Notes: generated from the letters alone by a model not told the origin. 35,769 bases of DNA from an uncultured Chryseobacterium sp. (GCA_913777465.1 CAJYRQ010000070.1:1-35769), one strand, 5' to 3'; numbered from the stretch's first letter, positions 7,654-17,124 are shown. Made by a program: numbers and translations.

Positions 7654-9348
7654 ATGCCAAATCCAACCACTCCGGGCGTTTCCATTCGGGAAAACGCAAG
7701 GCTCCCATATTCGGTTTCGCTATCGGAATCAGCAGTACCGGCATTTATCGGGTATACCGAACTGCAGCCTGCCGGTTATACGGAGCCTCTGAAAATCAGT
7801 TCCCTTTTAGAATATGAACAATACTTCGGGAAAGCAAAAAAAGAAAACATCCGCCTGAAAGACACGAAAGAAGGGGTAACTCTTATAGCGCCACAGGCAA
7901 AATTTCTCATGTATTATTCACTTCAGCTGTATTTTGCCAATGGCGGCGGTCCGTGTTATATCGCTTCGGTAGGAACTTACGGCTCGGAATCAGCAAACGT
8001 GCAGAAATCTGCTCTGGAAACGGGACTGGGTATGACCGATACCATAGGACAACCGCTTCTGCTTGTTTTCCCGGATGCGGTTTCCCTGACTTCCCAAGAC
8101 GATTTTTATGGCCTTTACAATCAGGTAATTGCTAAAGCAGACATCGAAACTCAAAACAGATTTGCCCTATTGGATACCTATTACGGAAATTCGGTTATAA
8201 AATCAGATAACAAGAATACAGTTGAGCGGTTCAGGGACCAAATAAAAACAACCAGCCACGCTGCCGCTTACTTTCCTCATCTGGAAACCGTGCTGAACTA
8301 CACTTTCGATGAAGCCCTGACGCCGATAACCCATACCGGTTTACAGGAAACCGGACAGAGCAGTGCTATTTTTTATGCAAATGAAATTGCCGCTTTGGAT
8401 AGACTGAAAAGCCTGGCAAGCGACGAAATCTCAAGCGGATCCGAAAACTCTTTTGTTCTTGCCGATTTACTGGACCAGGCTATCGATATCGCCGCAAAAG
8501 TGAAAGAGACAGCAGATGTAAAGACCGGTTTAACGACGGTGATCGATAATGCAAGATATCTTTCAGATGCACTTTACAATGGGATCGTTGATGATTTTAA
8601 TGAAAACAGCCCTGTTTTCAACGGAGAATTCGAAGCACTGAAAACAGCTGTTCTCAATGCAAAAGATGAGAAGGGAGATGCAGACGGAATCCTCCTCAAA
8701 GACCTGGAATCCTCCCATTCCGGATTATACCGTCAGGTGAAAGAAATCATGTGGTCTTTAAAAGTTATCCTTCCCCCGTCTTCAGCCATGGCCGGAGTAT
8801 ATGCAAGAACAGACCGGATGAAAGGACCTTGGAAAGCACCGGCCAATGTAAGCCTTAATTATGTAGTGGTCCCGACGGAAAAAATTTCGGATCAGGAACA
8901 GTCGGACCTCAACATCCATTCCACCGGGAAATCGATCAACGCGATCCGTAGCTTCAGTGGAAAAGGCAACCTGGTTTGGGGTGCTAGAACGCTTTCCGGA
9001 AAAGATAAAAACGAGGATGGACAGGATAATATGTGGAAGTACATACAGGTCCGCCGGTATTATGACATGATCCGATATTCACTGAACAGGGTGTTTGTGG
9101 AAAACTTCATCGATGAGCCTAACATTTCCTCTACTTGGCTGCACGCCAAAACAACAGTGGAAAACTTCCTGAACCAGCAGTGGAAAGACGGTGCCCTGGC
9201 CGGCAACACGCCGGAGGAAGCTTACCATATAGAGGCAGCAGGCGATAAAACCAAGCCGAAAACCATGAATGTAATTGTAAAGATCGCGTTGGTACGTCCG
9301 GCAGAATTCATTGTCCTGAATTTCTCTCATCAGTTACAACAATCTTAA
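7654..9348 (+). CDS. Contractile sheath protein 1 (divergent, with insertion)
   Basis: 564 residues of the phage tail-sheath family. The opening TPGVSIRE, the YYSLQLYFANGGGPCYI block near residues 88-103, the PPSSAMAGVYARTDR block near 374-388 and the end RPAEFIVLNFSHQL are shared with the two sheaths downstream. It is the most divergent of the three and has about 125 extra residues at ~225-350 that the shortest copy lacks. In Afp and PVC the three sheath paralogues have separate places along the particle; this odd one may be the minor form next to baseplate or cap. Confidence 0.9.
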   Translation: MPNPTTPGVSIRENARLPYSVSLSESAVPAFIGYTELQPAGYTEPLKISSLLEYEQYFGKAKKENIRLKDTKEGVTLIAPQAKFLMYYSLQLYFANGGGPCYIASVGTYGSESANVQKSALETGLGMTDTIGQPLLLVFPDAVSLTSQDDFYGLYNQVIAKADIETQNRFALLDTYYGNSVIKSDNKNTVERFRDQIKTTSHAAAYFPHLETVLNYTFDEALTPITHTGLQETGQSSAIFYANEIAALDRLKSLASDEISSGSENSFVLADLLDQAIDIAAKVKETADVKTGLTTVIDNARYLSDALYNGIVDDFNENSPVFNGEFEALKTAVLNAKDEKGDADGILLKDLESSHSGLYRQVKEIMWSLKVILPPSSAMAGVYARTDRMKGPWKAPANVSLNYVVVPTEKISDQEQSDLNIHSTGKSINAIRSFSGKGNLVWGARTLSGKDKNEDGQDNMWKYIQVRRYYDMIRYSLNRVFVENFIDEPNISSTWLHAKTTVENFLNQQWKDGALAGNTPEEAYHIEAAGDKTKPKTMNVIVKIALVRPAEFIVLNFSHQLQQS

Positions 9349-9428
9349 AAAAAACAAAGGATCCGTTCAGGATAACCATTCGGAGTCCGTTCCGAGGAAC
9401 AATTAATATTAACTTTAAATTTTAACAA

Positions 9429-11147
9429 ATGAATTACAAAACCCCTGGAGTCTATGTGGAGGAGCAGACCAAATTCCCGCCTTCCATAGCACAAGTTGAA
9501 ACGGCAATTCCTGCTTTTGTCGGATATACGGCAAAAGGGCCTCAGAAACCGGCGCGGATCTCTTCGATGCTGGAATATGAAAACCTTTTCGGAAAAGCGA
9601 ATCCGGAAGATTTCGCTGTAGCCTTTAAAGACGGTGTTGCCACTGCAACTCAGACAAGCGTCAGCGATTATAAAATGTATTATGCCATGCAGATGTATTT
9701 TGCCAACGGCGGTGGTCCGTGCTATATCGTTTCTGTAGGAGATTATACCGATGAAGTGGCTGTAGGTACAGCTGAGGCACCAAAAACTTTATCATACGGT
9801 CTCGAACTTCTGAAAAAGGAAGACGAGCCGACGCTGATTGTTTTTCCGGATCTTCAGAGCCTGGTAAACAATACCGATGATGTTGTGGCTGCAACTGCTG
9901 CAAAAACCCTTGCAGATAATAATAAAACGGCGGCCGGTAATGCCAAGGCTGCAGCGCAGGCAGTATCGGAAGCTGTAACGGGTGCTGATGCAGAGACTGC
10001 CGGTGAGAATGCTTTTGTAAAAGCGAATACATATACGGTTACAGATGCTGGTAATCTTTCGCAGGTTGCCGTAAGACAGGCGGCCCAGGCTGTTGCAGCT
10101 GCTGCTCAAAACGCTGCAAATGCGGTAAATGCTACAGTGGCTACGGTAAAAGCTGCCGCTCAGGCTGTTGCTGACGTTTATGAAAATTATCGGATTACTG
10201 CTACAGGAAAAGCTGATGCTGCCAAAGAAGCCAGCGATGCTGCTGCTTTAAGAGTCAGTCCTGCTTCGATTGGTGAGTCTTACGCTTTGTACAACAGTGC
10301 TTTGAATCAGGCGGAATTCATGAAAGACCGTTTCGTTATTATGGACGTTCTGGGAAGTGAGGTTGCTTTCAGAGATAAAGTAAACGCATCAGGCCTGAAA
10401 TACGGTGCCGCTTACTATCCGAAATTAAAAACGGTTTTAAGCTTTGAATTCGATGAGGCTGAAGTTTTGGTAACCGGTCCGTTCGGTATTAAATACCTGA
10501 CTGACTTAAAATCCACCAGTTCGGATTTATACAATCAGGCTAAAAATGCGATTACCTCAAAACAGATCGTAATGGCTCCGTCGTCAGCAATGGCCGGTGT
10601 CTATGCCAAAGTAGACAGCACTTCCGGCGTATTCAAAGCACCGGCGAACGTAGGACTGAACTATGTAGTGGCACCGATGGAAAAAATTTCTCAGGATAAG
10701 CAGGACGATCTCAATGTAGATGCAACTGCCGGAAAATCCATTAATGCGATCAGGACTTTTACCGGAAAAGGAACCATGGTTTGGGGCGCAAGAACCCTGG
10801 ACGGCAACAGCAACGAGTGGAGGTATGTGTCGGTAAGGCGTTTCTTCAACATGGTGGAAGAATCCGTGAAGAAATCTACCGAGCGTTTCGTTTTCGAGCC
10901 CAATACGGCCAATACCTGGGTCCGGGTACAGACCATGATCGAAAATTTCCTGAATCAGCAATGGAGAGACGGTGCATTGGCGGGAAGCAAGCCGGAAGAA
11001 GCCTATTATGTAAGCGTGGGCTTAAACAAAACCATGTCTGCCAAGGATATCCTGGAAGGAAGAATGATCATCGAAGTCGGGATGGCTGCGGTCCGTCCGG
11101 CAGAATTCATCGTGCTTCGTTTTTCCCACAAGCTGCAGGAAGCTTAA
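9429..11147 (+). CDS. Contractile sheath protein 2 with Ala-rich insertion
   Basis: 572 residues. The start (TPGVYVEEQTKFPPSIAQVETAIPAFVGYT) and most of the C-terminal half match sheath 3. Residues ~147-277 (bases ~9867-10260) form an Ala-rich, helix-prone stretch with repeated AAxAVxxA patterns that sheath 3 lacks; the flanking sequence resumes with YALYNSALNQAEFMKDRFVIMDV, which sheath 3 has directly after its own EDEPTLIVFPD. The core sheath fold should be intact and the insert probably projects from the outer surface. It is followed 42 bases later by a tube gene, forming a sheath-tube pair that recurs downstream. Confidence 0.93.
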   Translation: MNYKTPGVYVEEQTKFPPSIAQVETAIPAFVGYTAKGPQKPARISSMLEYENLFGKANPEDFAVAFKDGVATATQTSVSDYKMYYAMQMYFANGGGPCYIVSVGDYTDEVAVGTAEAPKTLSYGLELLKKEDEPTLIVFPDLQSLVNNTDDVVAATAAKTLADNNKTAAGNAKAAAQAVSEAVTGADAETAGENAFVKANTYTVTDAGNLSQVAVRQAAQAVAAAAQNAANAVNATVATVKAAAQAVADVYENYRITATGKADAAKEASDAAALRVSPASIGESYALYNSALNQAEFMKDRFVIMDVLGSEVAFRDKVNASGLKYGAAYYPKLKTVLSFEFDEAEVLVTGPFGIKYLTDLKSTSSDLYNQAKNAITSKQIVMAPSSAMAGVYAKVDSTSGVFKAPANVGLNYVVAPMEKISQDKQDDLNVDATAGKSINAIRTFTGKGTMVWGARTLDGNSNEWRYVSVRRFFNMVEESVKKSTERFVFEPNTANTWVRVQTMIENFLNQQWRDGALAGSKPEEAYYVSVGLNKTMSAKDILEGRMIIEVGMAAVRPAEFIVLRFSHKLQEA

Positions 11148-11290
11148 GCTTTAAACCAAAATTAAATCAACCCAAATTAAATTAAAAATATGAGTACATA
11201 CCCATTAGTGAAGTTTGCCTTTGAAGTAGACTGGGGCGGAACCAAAGTAGGATTTCAGGAAGTATCGGGCCTGAATATCGAAACCGACGT
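11130..11290 (+). repeat. Duplicated sheath-end/leader/tube-start segment, copy 1
   Basis: The end of sheath 2, the A/T-rich leader and the first ~35 codons of tube protein 1 are nearly identical in DNA to copy 2 at 13026-13187. Intergenic identity is not explained by protein constraint, so it marks a fairly recent tandem duplication or gene conversion. Confidence 0.8.
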
Positions 11291-11627
11291 GATCGAATAC
11301 CGGCACGGAGCCAGCCCGGATTTCAGTAAAATGAAAATGCCTTCCATGAGAAAATATAACAATATTACGCTTAAGAGAGGAACATTTAAGGCAGATAACG
11401 AATTTTATGCCTGGTTCCAGACCATGCAGGGCAACACGGTAGAGCGCCGATCCATCACGATCTCCCTACTCGATGAAAACGGGGAACCTGCCGTAATCTG
11501 GAAGGTAAAAAATGCATTTCCTGTAAAATTACAGTCGACGGATCTTAAAGCCGAAGGCAACGAGGTCGCCATTGAAACGCTGGAATTGGCCCACGAAGGC
11601 TTAACCATTGAACATAATGCCAATTAA
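11190..11627 (+). CDS. Inner tube protein 1 (Afp1/Hcp-like)
   Basis: 145 residues of the phage T4 gp19-like tube family (Afp1/Pvc1). Key blocks: FAFEVDWGGTKVGFQEVSGL near residues 8-27, YRHGASPDFSK, ITLKRGTF and the C-terminal EVAIETLELAHEGLTI. Subunits stack as hexameric rings to make the tube that is pushed out on sheath contraction and whose bore can carry cargo. It is paired with sheath 2. The upstream A/T-rich leader is almost identical to the leader of tube protein 2. Confidence 0.93.
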   Translation: MSTYPLVKFAFEVDWGGTKVGFQEVSGLNIETDVIEYRHGASPDFSKMKMPSMRKYNNITLKRGTFKADNEFYAWFQTMQGNTVERRSITISLLDENGEPAVIWKVKNAFPVKLQSTDLKAEGNEVAIETLELAHEGLTIEHNAN

Positions 11628-11645
11628 TTTAAAAATTTTTAACCA

Positions 11646-13043
11646 ATGACTTACAAAACACCGGGAGTCTTTATCGAAGAAATCCCAAAATTCCCACCAT
11701 CCGTAGCGCAAGTTGAAACCGCTATTCCTGCTTTCGTAGGATATACCGAAAAAGGACCGAAAAACGAGCCGACCAGGATTACTTCATTGCTCGAGTACGA
11801 AGCGCTTTTCGGAAAAGCAAAGAACGAAACATTCTCTCTTACCATTGAAGACAGTGCTATTGCTGTAAGCGGTACCATGAGTTCTTTCAAAATGTATTAT
11901 GCCATGCAAATGTATTTTGCCAATGGCGGCGGACCATGTTATATTGTATCGGCAAATACTTTTACAAGTGCAGGTACAAATAACAGTGTCGTAAACAATA
12001 CAGTAAAAGTTGAAGAACTGAAGGCCGGTCTTGCTACTTTGGAAAAAGAAGATGAGCCTACGCTGATTGTTTTTCCGGACGCTGAAACATTAAGTATCGC
12101 CGATGCTTGTGCAGTTTACGGAAATGCTCTGGACCAGGCAGAGATGATGAAGGATCGGTTTGTCATTATGGATGTTTCAGGAAATTCTTCTGATCCTGTA
12201 TCTGATTTCAGACTGAAATTAACAGCCGGAACAAGCGGCAAACGTTTAAAATACGGTGCTGCCTATTATCCGAAACTGGAAACCATTTTAAGTTACAGCT
12301 TTGAGGATAAGGATGTTGCTGTTACCAGCCTGAAAGAAAAAAATGCGGCCGGAGATCTTGTCCCTGTTTCAATACCAACGGGTGAAAATAATCTGGTATG
12401 GTTGAAAAATAACAGATCTGCGTTGTATAATATGGCAAAAGATGCAATCGAATCTAAAAGAGTTGTCATGGCACCATCGTCATCAATTGCAGGGGTTTAT
12501 GCCAAAGTAGACAGCACTTCCGGGGTATTTAAAGCGCCGGCTAATGTAGGACTGAACTACGTGGTAGAACCGGTTGTAAAACTTTCTCCTGATGATCTGG
12601 ACAAACTGAACGTAGATGCGGACTCCGGAAAATCCATCAATGCGATCAGAACGTTTGCCGGTAAAGGAACCATGGTTTGGGGCGCAAGAACCCTGGACGG
12701 CAACAGCAACGAATGGAGGTATGTGTCGGTAAGGCGTTTCTTCAACATGGTGGAAGAATCCGTGAAAAAAGCCACCGAACGTTTCGTTTTCGAAGCCAAT
12801 ACGGCCAATACCTGGGTAAAGGTACAGGCGATGATCGAGAATTTCCTGAACGAACAGTGGAAAAACGGAGCATTGGCGGGAAGCAAGCCGGAAGAAGCGT
12901 ATTATGTAAGCGTAGGCTTAAACAAAACCATGTCTGCCCAGGATATCCTGGAAGGAAGAATGATCATTGAAGTCGGGATGGCTGCGGTTCGTCCTGCAGA
13001 ATTTATCGTGATCCGTTTTTCCCACAAGCTGCAGGAAGCCTGA
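11646..13043 (+). CDS. Contractile sheath protein 3 (shortest copy)
   Basis: 465 residues, near the usual size of a minimal eCIS sheath. Starts TPGVFIEEIPKFPPSVAQVE and ends RPAEFIVIRFSHKLQEA. The last ~180 codons are almost identical to sheath 2 in DNA as well as protein, while the middle differs, showing duplication with later conversion or exchange. It lacks the Ala-rich insert of sheath 2. Gap to the tube gene before it is 18 bases and to the one after it 43. Confidence 0.93.
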   Translation: MTYKTPGVFIEEIPKFPPSVAQVETAIPAFVGYTEKGPKNEPTRITSLLEYEALFGKAKNETFSLTIEDSAIAVSGTMSSFKMYYAMQMYFANGGGPCYIVSANTFTSAGTNNSVVNNTVKVEELKAGLATLEKEDEPTLIVFPDAETLSIADACAVYGNALDQAEMMKDRFVIMDVSGNSSDPVSDFRLKLTAGTSGKRLKYGAAYYPKLETILSYSFEDKDVAVTSLKEKNAAGDLVPVSIPTGENNLVWLKNNRSALYNMAKDAIESKRVVMAPSSSIAGVYAKVDSTSGVFKAPANVGLNYVVEPVVKLSPDDLDKLNVDADSGKSINAIRTFAGKGTMVWGARTLDGNSNEWRYVSVRRFFNMVEESVKKATERFVFEANTANTWVKVQAMIENFLNEQWKNGALAGSKPEEAYYVSVGLNKTMSAQDILEGRMIIEVGMAAVRPAEFIVIRFSHKLQEA

Positions 13044-13187
13044 GCTTTAAACCCAAATTAAATCAACCCAAATTAAATTAAAAAAAATGAGTACATATCC
13101 ATTAGTAAAGTTTGCCTTTGAAGTAGACTGGGGCGGAACCAAAGTAGGATTCCAGGAAGTATCGGGCCTTAACATCGAAACCGATGT
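13026..13187 (+). repeat. Duplicated sheath-end/leader/tube-start segment, copy 2
   Basis: Second copy of the segment at 11130-11290, here joining sheath 3 to tube protein 2. Confidence 0.8.
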
Positions 13188-13518
13188 GATCGAATACCGG
13201 CACGGAGCCAGCCCGGATTTCAGTAAGATCAAAATGACCGGTCTTCAGAAGTTCAGCAACATTACCTTTAAAAGAGGGACCTTCAAATCGGACAACGAAT
13301 TTTATACCTGGTTCAAAACCATGCAGGGCAACACGGTAGAGCGCAGATCCATCACAATCTCCCTGCTCGACGAAAACGGGGAACCTGCCGTAACCTGGAA
13401 AGTGAAGAATGCGTTCCCTGTGAAATTACAGTCGACGGATCTTAAAGCGGAAGGAAATGAAGTAGCGGTGGAGACGCTGGAGATCGCGCACGAAGGTTTA
13501 ACTATTGAAAATAACTAA
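13087..13518 (+). CDS. Inner tube protein 2 (Afp1/Hcp-like)
   Basis: 143 residues, near identical to tube protein 1 over most of its length; differences cluster around residues 49-75 (KIKMTGLQKFSNITFKRGTFKSDNEFYTWF). Having two almost equal tube subunits suggests separate sectors of one tube or alternative particles. It is followed 2 bases later by the Afp5-like gene. Confidence 0.92.
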   Translation: MSTYPLVKFAFEVDWGGTKVGFQEVSGLNIETDVIEYRHGASPDFSKIKMTGLQKFSNITFKRGTFKSDNEFYTWFKTMQGNTVERRSITISLLDENGEPAVTWKVKNAFPVKLQSTDLKAEGNEVAVETLEIAHEGLTIENN

Positions 13519-13520
13519 TC

Positions 13521-13988
13521 ATGGCTGTTTTATATCCTCCCACCAGTTTCTCTTTTATCGTTAACGGGATCTCGACCACAGAGGGTATTGACTCCAGATT
13601 TCAATCGATATCCGGGTTATCGACCGATATTGCCACTGAAGAATATGCCGAAGGAGGCGAAAACAGGTTCGTCCATCAGCTTCCCCTGCGTCCCAAATAC
13701 CCTAACTTAGTTCTTAAACGCGGATTGCTCGTCAGTTCAGGATTGATAAGCTGGTGCAGAAATGCGATGGAAAACTTCGAGTTTGAACCCAGGGACCTTA
13801 TTGTTTCCCTAGCCGGAGGACTTCGGTCTACAGCGCCTTTAATGGTCTGGAATGTAGTAGGAGCCTATCCCGTACGCTGGGAAGTGTCGGAATTCAATGC
13901 AGAGGAAAGCAAACTGGCCGTTGAAACCATAGAGCTGAAATACCGGTATTTCACAATCCCTTCATCGCTGGCAAGCCTGGGCTTGTAA
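13521..13988 (+). CDS. Afp5-like tube protein (tube initiator)
   Basis: 155 residues of the phage tail tube family, clearly distinct from the two main tube proteins: FSFIVNG, QSISGLS near residues 28-34, VLKRGLL and the end SKLAVETIELKYRYF. In Afp/PVC this position (after sheath and tube genes, before the DUF5908 gene) belongs to the protein that starts the tube on the baseplate. It lies 2 bases after tube protein 2. Confidence 0.85.
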   Translation: MAVLYPPTSFSFIVNGISTTEGIDSRFQSISGLSTDIATEEYAEGGENRFVHQLPLRPKYPNLVLKRGLLVSSGLISWCRNAMENFEFEPRDLIVSLAGGLRSTAPLMVWNVVGAYPVRWEVSEFNAEESKLAVETIELKYRYFTIPSSLASLGL

Positions 13989-14185
13989 TTTCTACATCAG
14001 ATCCGGGCACGTGGAAGCGTGTTCTGAAAACAAAATTTTACCAAAATCATTTTTGATAAAAGACAAAAGACTGGTCTTACAGGCGGGTCTCAGTACCCTT
14101 TATGTGTCCGGATTTTAAAATAATACACGTTAAATCATTGGTTGTTAGTAATTTATTTATTAAAAATCAATTAAAACTAAACGAA

Positions 14186-14347
14186 ATGCCAATAGAAATA
14201 AAAGAGCTTCACATTAAAATAAATGTGGACGAAAAAGCCGCCGCAACCTCAACTGCCGCCTCGATAGACGAAACGCAGATCATGCGGGCGGTCAGCGAAA
14301 GTGTGGAACAGGCCGTCAATATAGAACACCGTAAAAAAGAAAGATAA
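14186..14347 (+). CDS. DUF5908 small protein (Afp6-like)
   Basis: 53 residues: starts MPIEIKELHIKINV and ends in a charged tail EHRKKER, typical of DUF5908 proteins that sit at this place in eCIS clusters. Their role is not known to me in detail. The frame is open from 14102, but the ATG at 14186 gives the family start. The stop overlaps the next ATG by one base (TAATG at 14345-14349), so translation is probably coupled. The preceding 197 bases hold no gene or clear promoter. Confidence 0.85.
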   Translation: MPIEIKELHIKINVDEKAAATSTAASIDETQIMRAVSESVEQAVNIEHRKKER

Positions 14348-15081
14348 TGGCAGGAGCAATTACAAAATTAAATATAGTCAGTTACACGGATTCCAGCTAC
14401 AAGACTACAATAGGTAATCCTTTTTCAATTTTAATTAATCCGACAGGATATTCTTTCACCCGTAAAAATGAATTGAATCCGGATTCTGCAATAGGAGCAA
14501 GTGACAGTAATTTAAACTACATTAAAACGCTTCCTTCAGAACTTAAACTGGAATTTTTATTTGACGGAACCGGCGTTACTCAGGCAAACTCCGGGAATAA
14601 GTTAGTAAATAAGATTGCCGAAAAAGTAGGAATTAAAAAAGACGTTTTTAGAAAAAATGCTGTATCAACACAGTTAAAGGATTTTTATTCAGCTACCGGT
14701 AACTATGATGGATCCATTCACAAACCTTATAATGTAGAGCTTACCTGGGGAGAATTTCAATACAAAGGAATGCTTTCGGAATTTACAATAGACTATAAAT
14801 TATTTGATAATGAAGGTAAACCATTAAGAGCCATAGGTAAAGCAACATTTCATGGATCTGTTTCCAATGAGTTGGGAGCTCTGATGGCAAATAAAAGATC
14901 CCCTGACCTCACCCATAAAAGAACTATACAGGATGGTGACACTTTGCCTTTAATGACTAAAAGGATTTACGGAGATTCCAAGTACTACCTCGAAGTGGCC
15001 AAAGCAAACAACCTGATTAATTTCAGGCAGTTGGTGCCGGGCGATGAGCTCTACTTCCCACCCATCGAAAAAATTTCATAA
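14347..15081 (+). CDS. LysM-bearing baseplate adaptor (Afp7/gp53-like)
   Basis: 244 residues. The N-terminal part (PSELKLEFLFDGTG near residues 58-71) is that of the eCIS tube-baseplate adaptor family. A LysM domain covers about residues 188-244: TIQDGDTLPLMTKRIYGDSKYYLEVAKANNL...LVPGDELYFPPI. In Afp and in phage T4 gp53 the LysM-like domain locks the spike and tube to the baseplate rather than binding cell wall. Directly followed by the spike gene one base later. Confidence 0.88.
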   Translation: MAGAITKLNIVSYTDSSYKTTIGNPFSILINPTGYSFTRKNELNPDSAIGASDSNLNYIKTLPSELKLEFLFDGTGVTQANSGNKLVNKIAEKVGIKKDVFRKNAVSTQLKDFYSATGNYDGSIHKPYNVELTWGEFQYKGMLSEFTIDYKLFDNEGKPLRAIGKATFHGSVSNELGALMANKRSPDLTHKRTIQDGDTLPLMTKRIYGDSKYYLEVAKANNLINFRQLVPGDELYFPPIEKIS

Positions 15082-15082
15082 C

Positions 15083-16828
15083 ATGAACAACAGCGGATAC
15101 ATACAAACAGCAAAAAACGCGGACCTGATTACCTTTAAAGTAATGTCCGGCGGTACGGAACTACCGGGCAGGTATGGAATTACCCACATTGTCGTGGAAA
15201 AAGAAATCAACAGGATTCCCTATGCCCGTATTACCATCCTGGACGGCAGCGCGCCGGAGCAGGATTTCAAGCTGAGTAATGAAAACCTGCTGATTCCCGG
15301 GAAAGAAATCGAAATTACAGCCGGATACCATTCCGAGGAAGAGACCATCTTCAAAGGGGTTGTCGTAAAACACAACATCAAAGTAAGAAGCGGTTCTTCT
15401 TACCTGATCGTAGAATGCAGGGACAAAGCCGTGAAAATGACGCTGGGAAGAAAAAGCAAATACTTCTACGACAGCAAAGACAGCGAGGTCATGGAAGAAC
15501 TCATCGGCAACAGCGGGCTGAAAGCTGAGGTTGAAGCAACTTCAAATTCCCACAAGGAACTGGTGCAGTACCGCGCTTCCGACTGGGATTTTATGCTGAC
15601 CCGCGCCCAGGCCAACGGAAAGCTCTGCTTTGTTGAAAACGGAACGGTAAAAATTGCCAAACCGGATTTCAGTAAAAAAGAAGTGGAAACAGTAGTTTTC
15701 GGATCTTCTGTCCATGAGTTCGACGGCGAAATCGACGCCAGGGACCAGTTCAGTAAAATTACCGCCAAAACATGGAGCTATACAGATCAGGAACTTACCG
15801 AAGTGGAGGCCCAGGATCCGGGCATCAGCCTCAACGGAAATCTCTCATCAGGGGACCTCGCAAAAGTTTTCGGCATTGAAGACCTGCAGCTTAAGCACGG
15901 CGGAAATCTTACCCAGGGCGAACTCCAGGAATGGGGCGATGCCAAAGCAACCATCCAGCAGCTGGCCAAAACCCGGGGACGGGTAAAGTTCCAGGGAATT
16001 CCTTCCGTACTGCCCGGTGTTACCTTAACGCTTCAGGGCGTAGGAAACCGGTTCAACGGAAAAATATACGTCACCGGCGTCCGTCATGAAATTGCTGACG
16101 GAAACTGGCTGACGGATGCGCAGTTCGGACTTTCGCCGACCTGGTTTTCGGAAACTTATGATGTGAGCGAAATGCCGGGTTCAGGGATCATTCCTTCCAT
16201 CAGCGGGCTGCAGATCGGTGTAGTATCGCAACTGGAGTCGGACCCTGATGGCGAAGACCGGATTCTGGTGCAGATCCCGATCATCAATAATGAAGAAGAA
16301 GGAATCTGGGCGAGAGTCGCTACCCTGGATGCAGGAGAAAACAGAGGGTCGTTCTTCCGGCCGGAAATCGGTGATGAGGTGATTATCGGGTTCATCAACG
16401 ACGATCCCAATGACGCCGTTGTACTCGGCATGCTGAACAGCAGTGCCAAGCCGGCCCCGCTTACCGCTTCCGACGATAACCACGAAAAAGGATTCGTTAC
16501 CCGGAGCGAAATGAAGATGATTTTCAATGACGATAAAATCTCTTACACTCTGGAAACCCCGAAAGGCAAAAAGCTGATTCTCAACGAAGACGAAGATGCC
16601 GTTAAGATTGAAGATGAGCATGCCAATAAACTGACGCTTAATAAAGACGGCATCAGCATAGAGAGTGGAAAAGACATCAGGATCAAGGCAAAAGGCGACA
16701 TTAAGATGGAAGGAACCAATATCAGTATAAAAGCTTCAGCACAGTTTAAGGCGGAAGGAAGCTCGGGCTCGGAGCTTAAATCCGGAGCCGTCACCATAGT
16801 AAAAGGATCACAGGTAAAAATCAATTAA
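15083..16828 (+). CDS. VgrG-like spike protein (Afp8/Pvc8)
   Basis: 581 residues fusing gp27-like and gp5-like parts. Residues ~1-360 are the gp27-type hub; ~375-455 form the OB-fold (EEGIWARVATLDAGENRGSFFRPEIGDEVIIGF); ~480-575 end in short repeats of the beta-helix kind (SGKDIRIKAKGDIKMEGTNISIKASAQFKAEG). It is the central trimeric spike that carries the PAAR tip. The start at 15083 follows the previous stop by one base; a start further upstream would overlap the LysM gene. No extra C-terminal toxin domain is present. Confidence 0.93.
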   Translation: MNNSGYIQTAKNADLITFKVMSGGTELPGRYGITHIVVEKEINRIPYARITILDGSAPEQDFKLSNENLLIPGKEIEITAGYHSEEETIFKGVVVKHNIKVRSGSSYLIVECRDKAVKMTLGRKSKYFYDSKDSEVMEELIGNSGLKAEVEATSNSHKELVQYRASDWDFMLTRAQANGKLCFVENGTVKIAKPDFSKKEVETVVFGSSVHEFDGEIDARDQFSKITAKTWSYTDQELTEVEAQDPGISLNGNLSSGDLAKVFGIEDLQLKHGGNLTQGELQEWGDAKATIQQLAKTRGRVKFQGIPSVLPGVTLTLQGVGNRFNGKIYVTGVRHEIADGNWLTDAQFGLSPTWFSETYDVSEMPGSGIIPSISGLQIGVVSQLESDPDGEDRILVQIPIINNEEEGIWARVATLDAGENRGSFFRPEIGDEVIIGFINDDPNDAVVLGMLNSSAKPAPLTASDDNHEKGFVTRSEMKMIFNDDKISYTLETPKGKKLILNEDEDAVKIEDEHANKLTLNKDGISIESGKDIRIKAKGDIKMEGTNISIKASAQFKAEGSSGSELKSGAVTIVKGSQVKIN

Positions 16829-16833
16829 TCACC

Positions 16834-17124
16834 ATGAAACCGGCAGCAAGAATTACAGATATGCATACCTGCCCGATGGTCACGGGAAATGTGCCGCATG
16901 TGGGCGGGCCTGTCATCCCGGCAGGGGAACCGACGGTGCTCATCGGCGGAAAACCGGCCGCAAGAGTAGGGGATAAAGCCGTATGCACCGGCCCGCCGGA
17001 TACCATCGCCTCAGGATCATCAAGCGTTCTGATCGGTGGGAAGCAGGCCGCAAGAATGGGAGATTCTACCGCTCACGGAGGAGTCATCACCGCAGGAGAA
17101 GCCACGGTTCTCATAGGCGGATAA
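16834..17124 (+). CDS. PAAR-repeat tip protein (Afp10-like)
   Basis: 96 residues with PAAR-like repeats: MKPAARITDMHTCP, KPAARVGDKAVCTG and KQAARMGDSTAHGG. Candidate metal ligands are H11, C13, the Cys in KAVCTG and the His in TAHGG. It should cap the spike with a sharp metal-bound point. It has no extension, so it is not itself a cargo fusion. Here PAAR precedes the gp25 gene, the reverse of the Afp order. Confidence 0.94.
   Translation: MKPAARITDMHTCPMVTGNVPHVGGPVIPAGEPTVLIGGKPAARVGDKAVCTGPPDTIASGSSSVLIGGKQAARMGDSTAHGGVITAGEATVLIGG

Noticed and set aside
9867-10260. Possible CRISPR or tandem DNA repeat in the Ala-rich region
   Set aside because: Repetition is at the protein level (Ala codons); there is no regular repeat-spacer pattern. 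No CRISPR array was seen elsewhere.
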